This document shows positions 11,036 through 22,439 of a stretch of DNA of 64,000 bases, piece after piece. The DNA comes from Epiperipatus broadwayi. Its lineage: Eukaryota > Onychophora > Udeonychophora > Euonychophora > Peripatidae. The stretch is from assembly GCA_028023455.1 (NCBI GenBank), contig JAQFVV010006309.1:1320511-1384510 (forward strand). Reading direction: 5' to 3'. Position numbers and translations under genes: made by a program. Under the pieces are notes generated by a model. The model had not been told where the DNA came from and did not search any database. It saw only the letters and a list, made by a program, of their open reading frames with translations. Position 1 is the first letter of the stretch. Each line of letters opens with the position of its first letter.

Positions 11036-11075
11036 TGCTGGTTTAGCATGAAATAAGTATATTGGTGATTATTTA
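11036..11075 (+). ncRNA. Truncated HHR-A at the palindrome centre
   Basis: The right arm begins two bases before CTGATGA, so the 5' strand of stem I is missing. Stem II, GAAA and the 3' strand of stem I (TTGGTGATTAT) are present. The inversion breakpoint therefore lies at the ribozyme core. Confidence 0.7.
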
Positions 11076-11485
11076 CCTTTTCAGCATATATGTGCTTGAG
11101 TGTATCAGCGTTATTAGATAGAGTGGAGAGTGATGGGTCGTCTGAAAGTCTGTGCTCATATACCCTATATTACATATATAGACACAGGTATATAACAAGC
11201 CTGTGTTTCAGTTATTACATTGTAGAGATGTCTGCCCATTCTTGCATATGTTTTAAATGGATTATGTCCTGTACATGTGGTGTTCAGATTGACCTTAGGT
11301 CAACATGGGTGTGACAAGAATCTCGGCCTCAGGGTGGCCTTCGAGCATTCCATCATCAGATTTTCAATTGGATGGACGATTGAAAAGTTGGAGTGTTTAG
11401 TAGATTGGAGCCTATCCATTAAAGTATGAAGATTGTCTATCTTGATATATATCTGAGCACTTATAGTATATATGTGTGGGAGATA

Positions 11486-11544
11486 ATAATCTGGACCAAC
11501 TGATGATTACTGGTTTAGCATGAAATACATATATTGGTGATTAT
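11486..11544 (+). ncRNA. Hammerhead ribozyme HHR-A, copy 4
   Basis: It has full two-part stem I, CTGATGA and GAAA. Stem II has one A·C mismatch (TTACT/AGCAT), and stem III reads TACATA. Confidence 0.75.
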
Positions 11545-11956
11545 TTACCTTTTCAGCATATATGTGCTTGAGTGTATCAGTGTTATTAGATAGAGTGAAG
11601 AGTGATGGGTCATCTGAAAGTCTGTGCTCATATACCCTATATTACATATATAGACACAGGTATATAACAAGCCTGTGTTTCAGTTATCACATTGTAGAGA
11701 TGTCTGCCCATCCTTGCATATGTATTAAATGGATTATGTCCTGTACATGTGGGTTCAGATTGACCTTAGGTCAACATGGGTGTGACAAAAATCTCGGCCT
11801 CAGGGTGGCCTTCGAGCATTCCATCATCAGATTTTCAATTGGATGGACGATTGAAGAGTTGGAGTGTGTAGTCGATTGGAGCCTATCCATTAAATTATGA
11901 AGATTGTCTATCTTAATATATATCTGAGCACTTATAGTATATATGTGTGGGAGATG

Positions 11957-12015
11957 ATAATCTGGACCAACTGATGATTGCTGGTTTAGCATGAAATACG
12001 TATATTGGTGATTAT
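11957..12015 (+). ncRNA. Hammerhead ribozyme HHR-A, copy 5 (best preserved)
   Basis: ATAATC and ACCAA (11957-11962, 11966-11970) pair with GATTAT and TTGGT (12010-12015, 12005-12009). The CTGATGA box is at 11971-11977, stem II 11978-11992, GAAA 11993-11996, and the self-complementary TACGTA at 11997-12002. The UA at 12003-12004 puts the predicted cut after 12004. The palindromic stem III is too short to close within one strand. Such hammerheads are known to work better as dimers, which fits their tandem arrangement. Confidence 0.85.
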
Positions 12016-12170
12016 TTACCTTTTCAGCATATATGTGCTTGAGTGTATCAGTGTTATTAGATAGAGTGGAGAGTGATGGGTCATCTGAAAGTCTGTCATA
12101 TACCCTGTATTACATGTATAGACACAGGTATTTAACAAGCATGTGTTTCAGTTATTATAGTAGGATTAGG

Positions 12171-14400
12171 AAATATGATTTTATAAAATAAAAAGTTGCA
12201 ATACTTTACATGTATATGATATGTAAACTATATGTATCATTAAAAAGGCATTCATATATGCGAATATATATATAAGTGTAATATCATAAGGCTATCTAAT
12301 TCATAAATTCAGGAATTGTATGAATAGATATGCTGAGCATAATAGATTAGAAAATAAACAATGTGATTTAGAGTAATTAGTAATTATTATGAAATAAAGC
12401 AAATAAAAAGGTCATGACATAAATAAAAAATGCTTTCGCTTAATTAATTTTAGCAAACACATCAAATACAGTTTATAGCAAACAAAGATTATTGGAATTA
12501 GTATATAATTGAAAATTGGGCACCACGAAATTAATTGTTTTTATAAAGTAAAATCTTTACTTTCAATTAATTTAATAATTAATTTATATAAAAATCAGTA
12601 GTCTTAAGGTTCAAATTTTGTTGCTATAAGCTCAAACATTGTAAATTTAAAATTACAAAAAAAGAAAGTGCAGTTTGTAAGTTAAGCTATTTTTTTCATG
12701 CCAATTTTTTAAAATTAAATTAATCATTAAAAAAGACTAAAAAAAACAAGACACATCATCAGTAAACTAATCAACGTATATATATATCCTAACATATATG
12801 ACATTGGTTTCAGTTTCAAGTCAACACAGATTATGGAATGAGAGTACTGTAGATAAAGAGCTGAAAACAATATCAGAGTTAGGTGAGTCATTAGTCAGTT
12901 GAGTTGCTACTTGAGATTACTTAAAGTGGAAGTTGCCAATCATTATATTAAGGTAAACTATCATAATTTGTCAAGAAGAAGAATGAGGTCTTCCTAAAGA
13001 ACTAGTAAAAGTGACCTTAAGAAAGTTAATATTAAGTTTGCCAATAGAACCAAGCTAAGTGAATATTAAAGTTGTAAGTTATTATTATCATTTTAAATTA
13101 CTGTTATGGCAAAATTATTCACCTTGTATATATCTTGTAAAAATATATACCAAGTGAAAACCTTAACTGAGTCGTCATTTACTATTTGAAAATGTAATTG
13201 CAGGGAAGTATTAAAAACAGAACCTACTATCTATTCTATCTGATAATATGTGTCATTGATCATCAACCAATAAAAAAAAATGTAGACAAACCAAAATTCG
13301 GAAAAATAAGTATTTAAAATTAATGACTGAAATTTAGGATTATTGCTATTAAAAAAGAATACTTGGGAAAAAAGATCTTCGGAAATTGAACGGTTTACCT
13401 TGCAAAAAGGAAAATCTACCTTAATGAATATTATCAAAATTTATTGCTCCAAATTATACCATGCATGGTGAAAATTATAAAAATAATATTAAAAGATGAC
13501 ATTAATCAATGAAATATTAATAAAAGCTCAGTTTTAATGACACTTTTGAAATCTTTGTGCGTAACTTGAAAAATACAATTTTTATTTGTTTTTTGGTTGT
13601 TGTTTTTTTATATATATAGGATTAAATAATTAAGTAAATGCATCTTAGAAATGCACAAATATGCATGGTATATAATGGTAATTTATGTATTTGCATATGT
13701 ATGTAAAACTAACTTTTTATTTTAAATTTCTTTGTCATTTTTTTCTGCTTTGAAAGTTTATTAAAGTATTATTTAAAAATTTAAAAACAATAGTTATATC
13801 CATCTTTTGTTACCTTTGCAAATTTAGTGCATAGCATTACAAATATGTAGTTATGGATCACCTAATTTACAAAAGAGTTTCCAGCCACTGCAAATTTATA
13901 CTAGTTTGTAACCTAACTTGGTAGGAAAGAACAAAGATTTAATAATTAAGGTTTAGACAAATTAGTCTATAATTATAAGATGGTGCTGGAATAATTAGAA
14001 GCATTCTTATCATCAAACAAATAAAGCTGATTTGTACTAGCCATTATTTTATAAGGTTATTTTTAAGAAAGAAGTAAGAATAATTATTGTTAGAGATATA
14101 TAATCATTTCATCAGTATTACTTCATTGAGTTCATATTCTAAGTAATAAAACTATGTAAAGCAATAATAATCAATTGTTCTAGCAATAATCCAATTACTG
14201 ATTAATCTTATGTTGAATAAAATAAATTTTGCTTTTTATTATGTATAAAATGGGTATCAACAAGACACCAGAATTTACATATTGATGAATCAATGACTAC
14301 CTTGTTGGCATTTATACTTACAATATTAGCATCAGACAAATGCTATTATAAGATGATGAGGTTTTTGCTTGCATTATCCATTATAATTGGTTGTTAATTA
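12171..14400. other. A+T-rich DNA, nothing recognised
   Basis: Only short open stretches occur, none with family motifs. No tRNA-like boxes or clear repeat boundaries are seen. Confidence 0.4.
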
Positions 14401-14405
14401 GTTAC

Positions 14406-14457
14406 ATCATAGCTGAAATTTTATTTAGATTATCATAGCTGAAATTTTATTTAGATT
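14406..14457. repeat. Perfect 26-bp tandem duplication
   Basis: The 26 bases at 14406-14431 are repeated exactly at 14432-14457. This is probably a recent slippage or small duplication. Confidence 0.9.
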
Positions 14458-14499
14458 ATTATTTAAGAAAAATCTCATTCTATTTCAATGTTTATATAT

Positions 14500-14580
14500 A
14501 TAAAAGACATACTTTGCGGGTTCATCCATGTTAAAATATTTTAAATATTGATATACTGACGTTTTGACTTGGTAACATAT
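14500..14580 (-). mobile_element. Solitary PLE terminal fragment
   Basis: It shares the GGGTTCATC..TGTTAAAAT block, an ATTTAAATATT-like stretch and the TATAC.GAC.TTT..ACTTG block with the PLE 3' end at 43.15-43.25 kb. Only the 3' half of the terminal region is present. A (TA)n run follows. Confidence 0.55.
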
Positions 14581-14599
14581 ATATATATATATTGTGCCC

Positions 14600-17380
14600 T
14601 TTTCTATAGGTCAGAATCAGCTCAACACAGCAAATTATTAAAAAAAATTAAATTTAGAATATGTTCTCTTTATGTGTTAGTTATGTTCTATTAATAATAT
14701 CTTAAAGGTACAATATGAGGCTAAATAAAATACATAATGCATAAAATTATAATAAACCACTTAAGAACAAACAGTTAAGTAAAGCTAAAAATATTATTAC
14801 ATATGGTTGCAAAAGCTGTCCATAATAAATAATGCAGCTATAAACATTTAAAAGTATGTTTAAAAGGATGAATTTTAATAGTCTTAAACTTATAGTTAAA
14901 TAAATGTTATATTTATTTTTATAAATTATATTTAATAATTATAATTAATATCATATATTTTAAAAGTAAGTTTTATGGTAGTGAAAGTTATATTTAGTTC
15001 TATATTTTCCAAATTATTCTTTCAAATTTTGTATAATTGTATTATGTTATTTAATATAACAAGTGTTGCAATTTATTATTTATTCCCAGACAGAAAATCG
15101 GATCCAGTCTGTCTTAGTTATATTAGTCATGTGATTTGTATAATATATGGTTATACACACATGCTTGCTAGTATTTGGATTAATCAAGTTCAAAATATTT
15201 TAAAATTGCATTATAGAATTGGATATAATTATCACCTATCACAAAAAGAAATATTAAGTTAGTCATTATAAAATGTTTAAATACTGTAATCAAGACGAAT
15301 ACAGTTAATAAAAGTTAAATATTTTGTTTTAAAATAAAATAGATAAATTAAATATTAAAGATGGGATAAATTATTAAATATTGTTTTGAAAAAAGTCATT
15401 TTAAATGTTTAAAATAATTTAGTAAAGTAATAATTGATTTAAGATTAATATTTTAAATACTATTTTAAAAGTTATAATACGTCATATTTTTTATTTTGAA
15501 ATTTAATTATGTAAGAATGTAACATTATGCAAATTTGGTATCAAACGAAAAGTAAGAATCCACCAATAGGATGAGGTATTTCATAGGATATAAATACCAT
15601 TGCATGGGGATGTCAGGGGTAATCAAATGTATTAGTGATTGGTAGTAGTAGCTATCAAGGAGATAGTAATTTTACATTTTATTATTTTAGTCAATTTTTT
15701 AGTGCTCTCGTACAATTTATTTGCAAAACTAATAGGACATTTATTTAAAAGTATTTGCAAAGAGAGTGTAAAATAAATATATTTAATAACTTCATTTTAA
15801 TATGTATTGCTAATTTTAAAGTTTATTTACCAGGAGTATTCATCAGAAACTTAATATAACTTCATGATGAAAATATGGAAATGCCGATAATTAAAATGTA
15901 TTTAATGGAAATTTTAAAGAGAAATATAATAATTGTAAATATATTAATAATATTAACCAAGAGGACACTTCCAGTGAGTAAATTATTATTTCGGACATTG
16001 TACAAGAAGTTTAATAGACAAGCTGCTTGCCGATTAAAAGTAAAATATGCATTATTTTATATAACAGCAAAATAGTCTTGTCCAGGATTAATAAGTAATA
16101 TGACAAGTATATTTTATAATAATTTATGGAAACAATGTTATAGAAATAAATGTTATATCCTTTTTGAAGAAAACATTTAAAATATTTGCAAGAAATTATT
16201 TTAAGTAAAGACTAATGAAAATATTTACGAAAAGCATATGTTAGAAAAACCTGAGGTATATAGGGTTATACACGTTTATAAAAATTGTTTTAAAAAACTG
16301 AATTCTAAGACAAGAATAAAACCACTGAAAATAAATAATAAATAGCAATAAATTTTTCTAAAGAAGAAACCTACAAAGAAAAGGAATACATGAGTAAATA
16401 AAAATATGGAATTATAGAAATATTTTATATTGCGCACAAAGTTTATCTGGATAGTTCAACCTAAGCCAAAGAGACCTGATGCATCATTATGCCGATACGG
16501 AATATTCTAGAATAGAAGTTTCAAAGGATTATTTTAATATTATGATTTTATTATGATTTTAATAATCATCTTTCCGGACAATAGAAACATAAACTATTAT
16601 TCTATTAACTTTTCCAGAATGGATCGCTGATTATTTTATTTAATTTTTCAAGATTTTAAAAGACGTCGTATTATTTTTATTATTCATTTTTTAAACTTCG
16701 CTCACCACCGCCGCCAGAAACAGTTCATTTTGTTGGTCATCAAGCAAGTAAAAAGCCTAGCAATGGGGAGGGGGGTTCAAAATCGCTCTTGAAGAGAACA
16801 TTTTTTTAAAAAAAAAAACTTCCGAGAAAGAAAATAGAAATATTTGAATTTTCTAAAAAACATTCGTCTTAGCTGAAGATTAAGTAAATATAATTTTGAC
16901 TCATTTATTAATTTTTAAATGTAATTATTTTTGGTTTATAAGAGTAGGAACATGAATATTAATCTATTGATAATATTATAATCTTATAGTAGAATAATTT
17001 AATAATTTAAATAAGAACATTTAAACAAAAGTATGGATTGTATTTCATGTGTGCAATGTTGTATCTAATTGATGGAAAAAGAAGACTGCAAAAGTGATGA
17101 CAAGTTAATATCACTTGGTAATAGTTAATGAATATTGATATATTTTATGATGTATATTTTTGTTTTTCTTTTTTTTGCAGATTGCCTATGAATTATAATG
17201 TATGAAAGTATAATTATTGAATTATATGCAAATGCATTTTGTACAACTCTTTTAAATTATGACATTAGGATTTATTTTGGGAATATGCATACTACAATTT
17301 TATACTAGTAATATAACACAGCATGATGATGAATATTATGTGGTTATTTTAAAAACTTTCATATTATTGGATGTTCAAAG
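14600..17380. other. A+T-rich DNA with a possible LTR- or promoter-like segment
   Basis: At about 15516-15796 there is a TGTAAC start, a GATATAAATACC TATA-like box at about 15590, an AATAAA-type signal and a CA end. The layout resembles a small solo LTR, but the 5 bases on either side do not match, so no target duplication supports it. The open stretch at 15875-16075 has no recognisable family. The rest is featureless. Confidence 0.2.
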
Positions 17381-17590
17381 TATTTATATGACTATCTGTA
17401 TTTTTATATTGGACTATTTCCATCATCTAATATGTGTGTTGAATGTCTTTAGAAAAGTTTAATTTTTTAGTTAAATATTCCAAATGCATTCAACTGTTAG
17501 TAATATCACAGCAAACAGGTTAGTATATGCACCAACTGTTAGTAATATCACAGCAAACAAATGTTAATAATATCACAGCAAACAAAGTAA
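17380..17590 (-). mobile_element. SINE-T1 tail fragment with local duplications
   Basis: The block with TTCCATCATCTAATATG, GAATGTCTTTAGAAAA and CATTCAACTGTTAGTAATA matches the SINE-T1 tail. A CAACTGTTAGTAATATCACAGCAAACA phrase is then partly repeated two more times to about 17585. The tRNA head is missing. Confidence 0.6.
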
Positions 17591-19880
17591 AGCAAACTTT
17601 TCTTGTGGATTAATGAGATCGCTGTAATTATAATAGAATTTTGTTTATTATTTTGAATATGCAAGTTAGTTATTTGTCGATGTAAGACTTGATAAATCTT
17701 TTAGGAAATAATGATAAGATAGTGACTTGGTTGTAGTATTATGAACATGAACCCAGGAGATGATATTAAGATAGGATGTAATAAGAGAATATGAATAGTA
17801 TTTAGTAATCTTAGTAGATATACAATACAGTTAACAAAGCCCTGTAGGTGTATATTTATTGTGGACAGTGTCTATTTAGTTTAGATATTGATGTTTCAGT
17901 AAAGCTGAAGGAATAGCTTTGACATCATTGACAGTTGGAGGACATTAGACAAAATAGGTCATGCCTCTATTTCTTATAGATACACTGTGCCATAGTATTT
18001 TTCTCTGATATGTGCTATGAGTTATACCCTAGTTTTCTTCCCTCAGCCTACACATCTATTAGCTATCTGGATTTCCAAAGTAGCTACATCGCACAGTATG
18101 ATATATTTTAAAAGGAATAATAGATAGTTTAGAGTTTAAGATATGCTATTGTCTGAATAAGATAAGTTCATTTACTTGTAAGAAGTATAATTTGTGCAAA
18201 TTGGAATTGAAAATCCAACAGATCCAAAAGGAAAAAGAATCATAAAATATGTTTTTTTAGATTTTTATTATGGAAAATAAAATAAACTTCAAGAATAAAA
18301 TATGTAAACCAAAGTTGCTTTTGAAATATTAAATAACCTTTTAATGTTTTATTTTTAAATGAGTATTGCATATTTTTAAGATATAATGTTATAAAGTAAA
18401 ACGATATAAACAATAAGCATCGGTACAAATTTTATATTATTAAATAATAGGGAATATATCAGTGATTACAACTATATAGTATTAGAGTAATATTAAATGG
18501 GATGTATTATATTTAATAATCATTGTGTAGTGAACAACGATATCCACACAATATAGTAATAAATTATCAGTAGATATTTTATATAATATCTTTTAACATT
18601 GCAAAACGAAATTGTCTAGTGAAAAATATCCATGCTCTCTATTATTATTGTTATTTTGTTTTTCAGTACTATGTTTCAATATATGTTTTAATAGAAAAAG
18701 AAGCATAGTTAAATAATAGTTAAAGATATAATATATTTTAAAATAAGTATAAACAAATGTAATTTTATCATAAGATTGATCATAAAGGGATCAATAAGAT
18801 TGTATTTTTTTATTATTATTACTTTAAGTCAGAGTTAAGACTTAACTAAGTTCTAAATAAAAAAAATATATAATGGTGCAAATTGAGGATATCCAGTGTA
18901 AATGTTGTAAATAAATTGTTATTTTGTTTTAGTGTTATAATAAAACTTTGTTAAATTTGTTTTTTTTTTTCAAAAATTTGTGTGTCTGATTTTTTATTTT
19001 TCCCCATCATGATGCATCTAAAACACAGACTCATTGAATCAAAATAATATTTTGCACAGAAATAAATAAAGAATTATTTTAAGAATTCTAATATTTTCTT
19101 GGTATTTATTTATTTAAGTAATCATATTTTACATTATCTTATAGTCATAAATTGATTATCATAATAGTACATCAAATTATATGCTATTAGTTGCCACACA
19201 TATATTTATCAGATTATGAAGTGCTACTTCATATTTTTCTTATATTATTATATGAAGATAAAAGATTATATTATAGTATTTTATTATTTTATTATAATAT
19301 TAAAATTATAGTGAAGAAAAGATATACAGAATTAGTTCATACAATGAAAAATATTATTATTATTTTATTGTTATTAGTTAAATGTAGTGGAGTATGACAT
19401 AAAAATCCCTTATCATGTTTTACTACAGTGATTTTAATTAACTTAGAATAATTTTTATGAACCTGAGATTTTATTGAGCTAAATTATTATAAATAAGAGA
19501 TTAAGATTTAATTATTAGTTTAATCTTAATGAGTAGGAGTTATTAAAGTTGTAAGAATACTATAAGTTGATTTATTTGATAGTAATAGGGGGGATAGTGT
19601 TCTTATGCCATTGAGGTGGTATCCTGTGGAATGCTGGCTGAATGTAATCTTTCTTGTCATCTGTATTTTCACTTCTAAGTCTTTTGATATAATTAAATAC
19701 TTATTTAATTTATTTTATAAACTGAACCTTATTCTTATTTTGAATTTGAGCTAGTGGAATTTTTAAATTAATGCAGAATATTTTATTTATTAATTATTTG
19801 CATTTAACTAAACATAATCATTAACTGAGCTAACCCATTTTTGTTTTATATTATATTGCCTTGGAAGTGAGTATGCAAAC
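17590..19880. other. A+T-rich DNA, nothing recognised
   Basis: Scattered short open stretches lack motifs. A Hydra-like or cnidarian-like base composition is evident, but no gene structure. Confidence 0.35.
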
Positions 19881-19888
19881 GGCAAGGT

Positions 19889-19963
19889 TAGAATATATAT
19901 ATATCAAATAAAATGTCTGTTTTGGTTAGAATATATATATATATCAAATAAAATGTCTGTTAA
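19889..19963. repeat. Short tandem duplication around TA runs
   Basis: A GGTTAGAATATATATAT / CAAATAAAATGTCTGTT phrase occurs twice in a row, differing by one TA step. Confidence 0.8.
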
Positions 19964-20193
19964 TTAGAAAACTTTTGAAATAACAATAAAAATAATATAT
20001 GTAATGGTAATTGACTATTATATAAAGTTTTTCAATCTCCAGAAGTACTTTTGGTTAATTCCTTAACCCTCATCAACAGCTGTTAAATTCAAAAAACCTA
20101 ATGGAAGCAAACATCATCAACTTAAATCCTATGAATTCTAAATTTTAATGTGAGCAGTTTGTCTATTAATTATATTCATTTTATTTCTATTTA

Positions 20194-20523
20194 TTAAAAT
20201 TGTCTCCTTAATTTTTTTATCTCTTCATGAAGAATTTTAACAATTTCAATCTTAAACTTAAATTTATATTTACATGTTCTTTCATGATCCAAGAAAACTG
20301 AAGCAGTCATTAAATCATTATTATTTTTACTTTTTACATGCTTGTATAACAATTCATGCTCCTTTAATGTTTTATCAATACTGCACCTCGATTCACCTAT
20401 ATATAACATACATCCACAAAAAATTTGATAAACATTACTTTTCTGCTTGACAGGTATGACATTTGTAGAATTATTCACTATTATTAATGTTATTTGTAAC
20501 ACAAAATAAAACATTAAATACAT
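20194..20523 (-). pseudogene. Penelope-like GIY-YIG endonuclease domain
   Basis: The 109-residue frame reads NVIPVKQKSNVYQIFCGCMLYIGES, then K.H, then SVFLDHERTC and a KIEIVK.LHEE tail. CGCMLYIGES is the YIGxT segment with S in place of T. The usual arginine after it is replaced by K, and the family RL..H step appears as TLKEHE. A zinc-binding CxC precedes YIG as in other PLEs. The frame is separated from the reverse transcriptase by several breaks. Confidence 0.75.
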
Positions 20524-20903
20524 TCTTAAAAAATTTCACTTGAGCATTTGAAATATATAGAATATATATCCAATTTTTATTATCCATCTTCTACTTCTTT
20601 AAATCATTATAAGTCTTTAGATTGACATAAAGTATTGTTAATCTGTTCAATCTAATAACAATTCCTTGGCAAATATTTCAATATTTTTTAATTTATCACA
20701 CTGGCAACAACATAATTTTTCATTATGAAACAAAAAAAATTTTAAATTGCCATCTTAAGCATAATTGGTACTTTTGATTTACAATTTATATATCCCCTTT
20801 TTTGCAATGCTTTGATTATTAATTTATAACTTAACAAACTATTATCACTTGTAATAATTAAATCCAAATACTTAATATTATTGTCCTTTTCCTTTTCAGT
20901 AGT

Positions 20904-21337
20904 TCATTTTAAGCCATTCAAATTATTTAACTCCTCTACAAAAAAAATTATAGTATCAGTATTTCTACAAACAAAAACATCATCCACATACCGTTTGTAA
21001 ATTTTAATATTTTTAAAAGTACACATATCTAAAATACTACTCTCATATGTAGACAAAACAAAATTACAAACTTGTGCAACAATAGGCAGACTCATAGGCC
21101 AATCTTTAGACATTTTATAATATCCAAAGAAGCAACTGTGTTATCATCAAAAAAAAATTTAAAAATCAATAATAAATTGTATCATATATTTACAAACACC
21201 TTTACTTTTTAATGTATGTTCAATTATTTGTATGGAATCTACTCTAGCAATGGAACCATATGTTTCTGTCACATCGAATGAAGCAATAACATCACTCTCA
21301 TTAATTACTATATTTTTAATTCTAGCTACAACATCAA
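20904..21337 (-). pseudogene. Penelope-like reverse transcriptase core, broken
   Basis: Two frames together give motif A as VIASFDVTETYGSI (family: SFDV.SL.T.I), a motif B region reading MSLPIVAQVCNFVLS (family: GSPLSP..AN..M) and motif C as YKRYVDDVFV (family: RYVDD.F). A stop or frameshift near 21160 separates motifs A and B. Motif B has lost its G and first S-P, so activity is unlikely. The catalytic D in A and DD in C are still present. Order and motif style are those of PLE reverse transcriptases rather than LINEs. Confidence 0.8.
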
Positions 21338-21481
21338 AAGTATTAAGTATTTGGATTTAAATATTACAAGAGATAATAGTATATTAAGTTATAAATTAAT
21401 AATCAAACCATTGCAAAAAAAGGTGATATATAAATTGTAAATTAAAAGCACCAATTATGCATAAGAAGTTTTAGATCTTTT

Positions 21482-21817
21482 TTGTTTAGTGATGGAAAAT
21501 TATGTCATGGCCAGTGTGATAAATTTAAAAATGTTGAGATATTTGCCAAGGAATTGCTTAGAGTTCATTACAAGAGTGAACAAATTAACAATACTTTATG
21601 TCAATTTCAAAAGTGTTATGATAATTTAAAGGAGTTGAAGATTGATAATAAAAATTGGATATCTATTCCACATGTTTCAAATGCTCATGGAAAATTCTTT
21701 AAGGATGTATATAAGAATGTGTTTAATGTTTCATTTTGTGTTACAAATAATGTTAATAAGTTAGTGAATAATTCTAAGAATGTTATATATGTCAAGCAGA
21801 AAAGTAATTTTGTATAA
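21482..21817 (+). pseudogene. PLE linker peptide (inverted copy)
   Basis: This 111-residue stretch includes a CHGQCDKFKNVEIFAKELL segment and ends with NVIYVKQKSNFV, matching the region before the GIY-YIG domain of the left copy. A frameshift after the last residue removes the GIY-YIG core. The continuing block (DTLKEH to VFLNHEKTC) is readable in another frame to about 21960. Confidence 0.7.
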
Positions 21818-21944
21818 TAAACTTTTTGTGGATGTATGTTATCATAAATAGGTGAATCAAGGTGCAGTATTGAAAAAAGATTAAATGAGCATGTGAAAAA
21901 TCAAAATAATAGTGATTTAATGACTGCTTCAGTTTTCTTGAATC

Positions 21945-22127
21945 ATGAAAAGACATGTAAATATAAATTTAAGTTTGATATTAAAAGTGTTAAAATTCCT
22001 CATGAAGAGAAAAACCATAATAAAAGAAAAATTAAAAAGACAATTTTTATTAAATAGAAATAAAATGAATATAATTAATAGACAAGCTGCTAACATTAAA
22101 ATTCGGGATTCATGGGATTTGAGTTGA
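21945..22127 (+). pseudogene. PLE C-terminal tail (inverted copy)
   Basis: The 60-codon stretch covers the end of the polyprotein in a broken frame and finishes INRQAANIKIRDSWDLS. An INR block followed by a tryptophan near the stop is typical of PLE ends (compare INRKDTCFEISKKW in the 3.4-kb copy). Confidence 0.65.
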
Positions 22128-22144
22128 TAACGTTTGCTTCTGTT

Positions 22145-22428
22145 ATAATTTGTTGAATTTAACTGCAGTTGTGGTGAGTTAAGGAATTAACTGAAAGTAC
22201 TTATGCATATTGAAAAACTTTATATAATAGCTAATTACCATATAATTTGTTGAATTTAACTGCAGTTGTGGTGAGTTAAGGAATTAACTGAAAGTACTTA
22301 TGCATATTGAAAAACTTTATATAATACCTAATTATAATTTGTTGAATTTAACTGCAGTTGTGGTGAGTTAAGGAATTAACTGAAAGTACTTATGCATATT
22401 GAAAAACTTTATATAATAGCTAATTACC
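22145..22428 (+). repeat. Three tandem copies of a 92-97-bp terminal unit
   Basis: Units start at 22145, 22242 and 22334 and are nearly identical (ATAATTTGTTGAATTTAACT at each start). They lie immediately 3' of the PLE coding tail, and the left copy has a single diverged counterpart near 19990-20090. This is tandem expansion of the PLE 3' region. Confidence 0.85.
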
Positions 22429-22439
22429 ATTATATTTAT

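Larger units (their letters stand above)
9845..12170. mobile_element. Palindromic array of hammerhead-bearing repeats (HHR-A) with 15-bp target duplication
   Basis: The left arm (9860 to about 11030) has about 2.5 units in one orientation and the right arm (about 11031-12155) about 2.4 units inverted. Unit starts at 9860, 10332 and 10787 give periods of 472 and 455 bp; matching points at 11163, 11635 and 12103 give 472 and 468 bp. Each unit carries a hammerhead motif. The same 15 bases, tatagtaggattagg, flank the array at 9845-9859 and 12156-12170, so the palindrome probably inserted as one piece. Tandem unit-length repeats with type I hammerheads fit retrozymes or PLE pseudo-LTRs. No protein of the element is present here. 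Confidence 0.85.
19985..21340 (-). mobile_element. Penelope-like element, - strand half of an inverted pair
   Basis: The - strand carries, in order, a PLE reverse transcriptase (about 21337-20904), a linker and a GIY-YIG domain (20523-20194). A terminal stretch then matches the 22.1-22.4 kb end of the other copy in inverted orientation. This is the C-terminal two thirds of a PLE polyprotein gene, with several frame breaks. The reverse transcriptase is the only one in the inverted pair. Confidence 0.8.

Noticed and set aside
15516-15796. Solo LTR with TG...CA ends and a TATA box
   Set aside because: The flanking 5 bases do not match, and TG/CA ends are easily found by chance in this composition. 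It is kept only as a low-confidence note.
17150-17185. Pyrimidine tract followed by CAG, like a splice acceptor
   Set aside because: The sequence after it has stops in all frames and no exon-like signal. Similar tracts at 25.71 and 28.31 kb are also unsupported; T runs are common here by composition.
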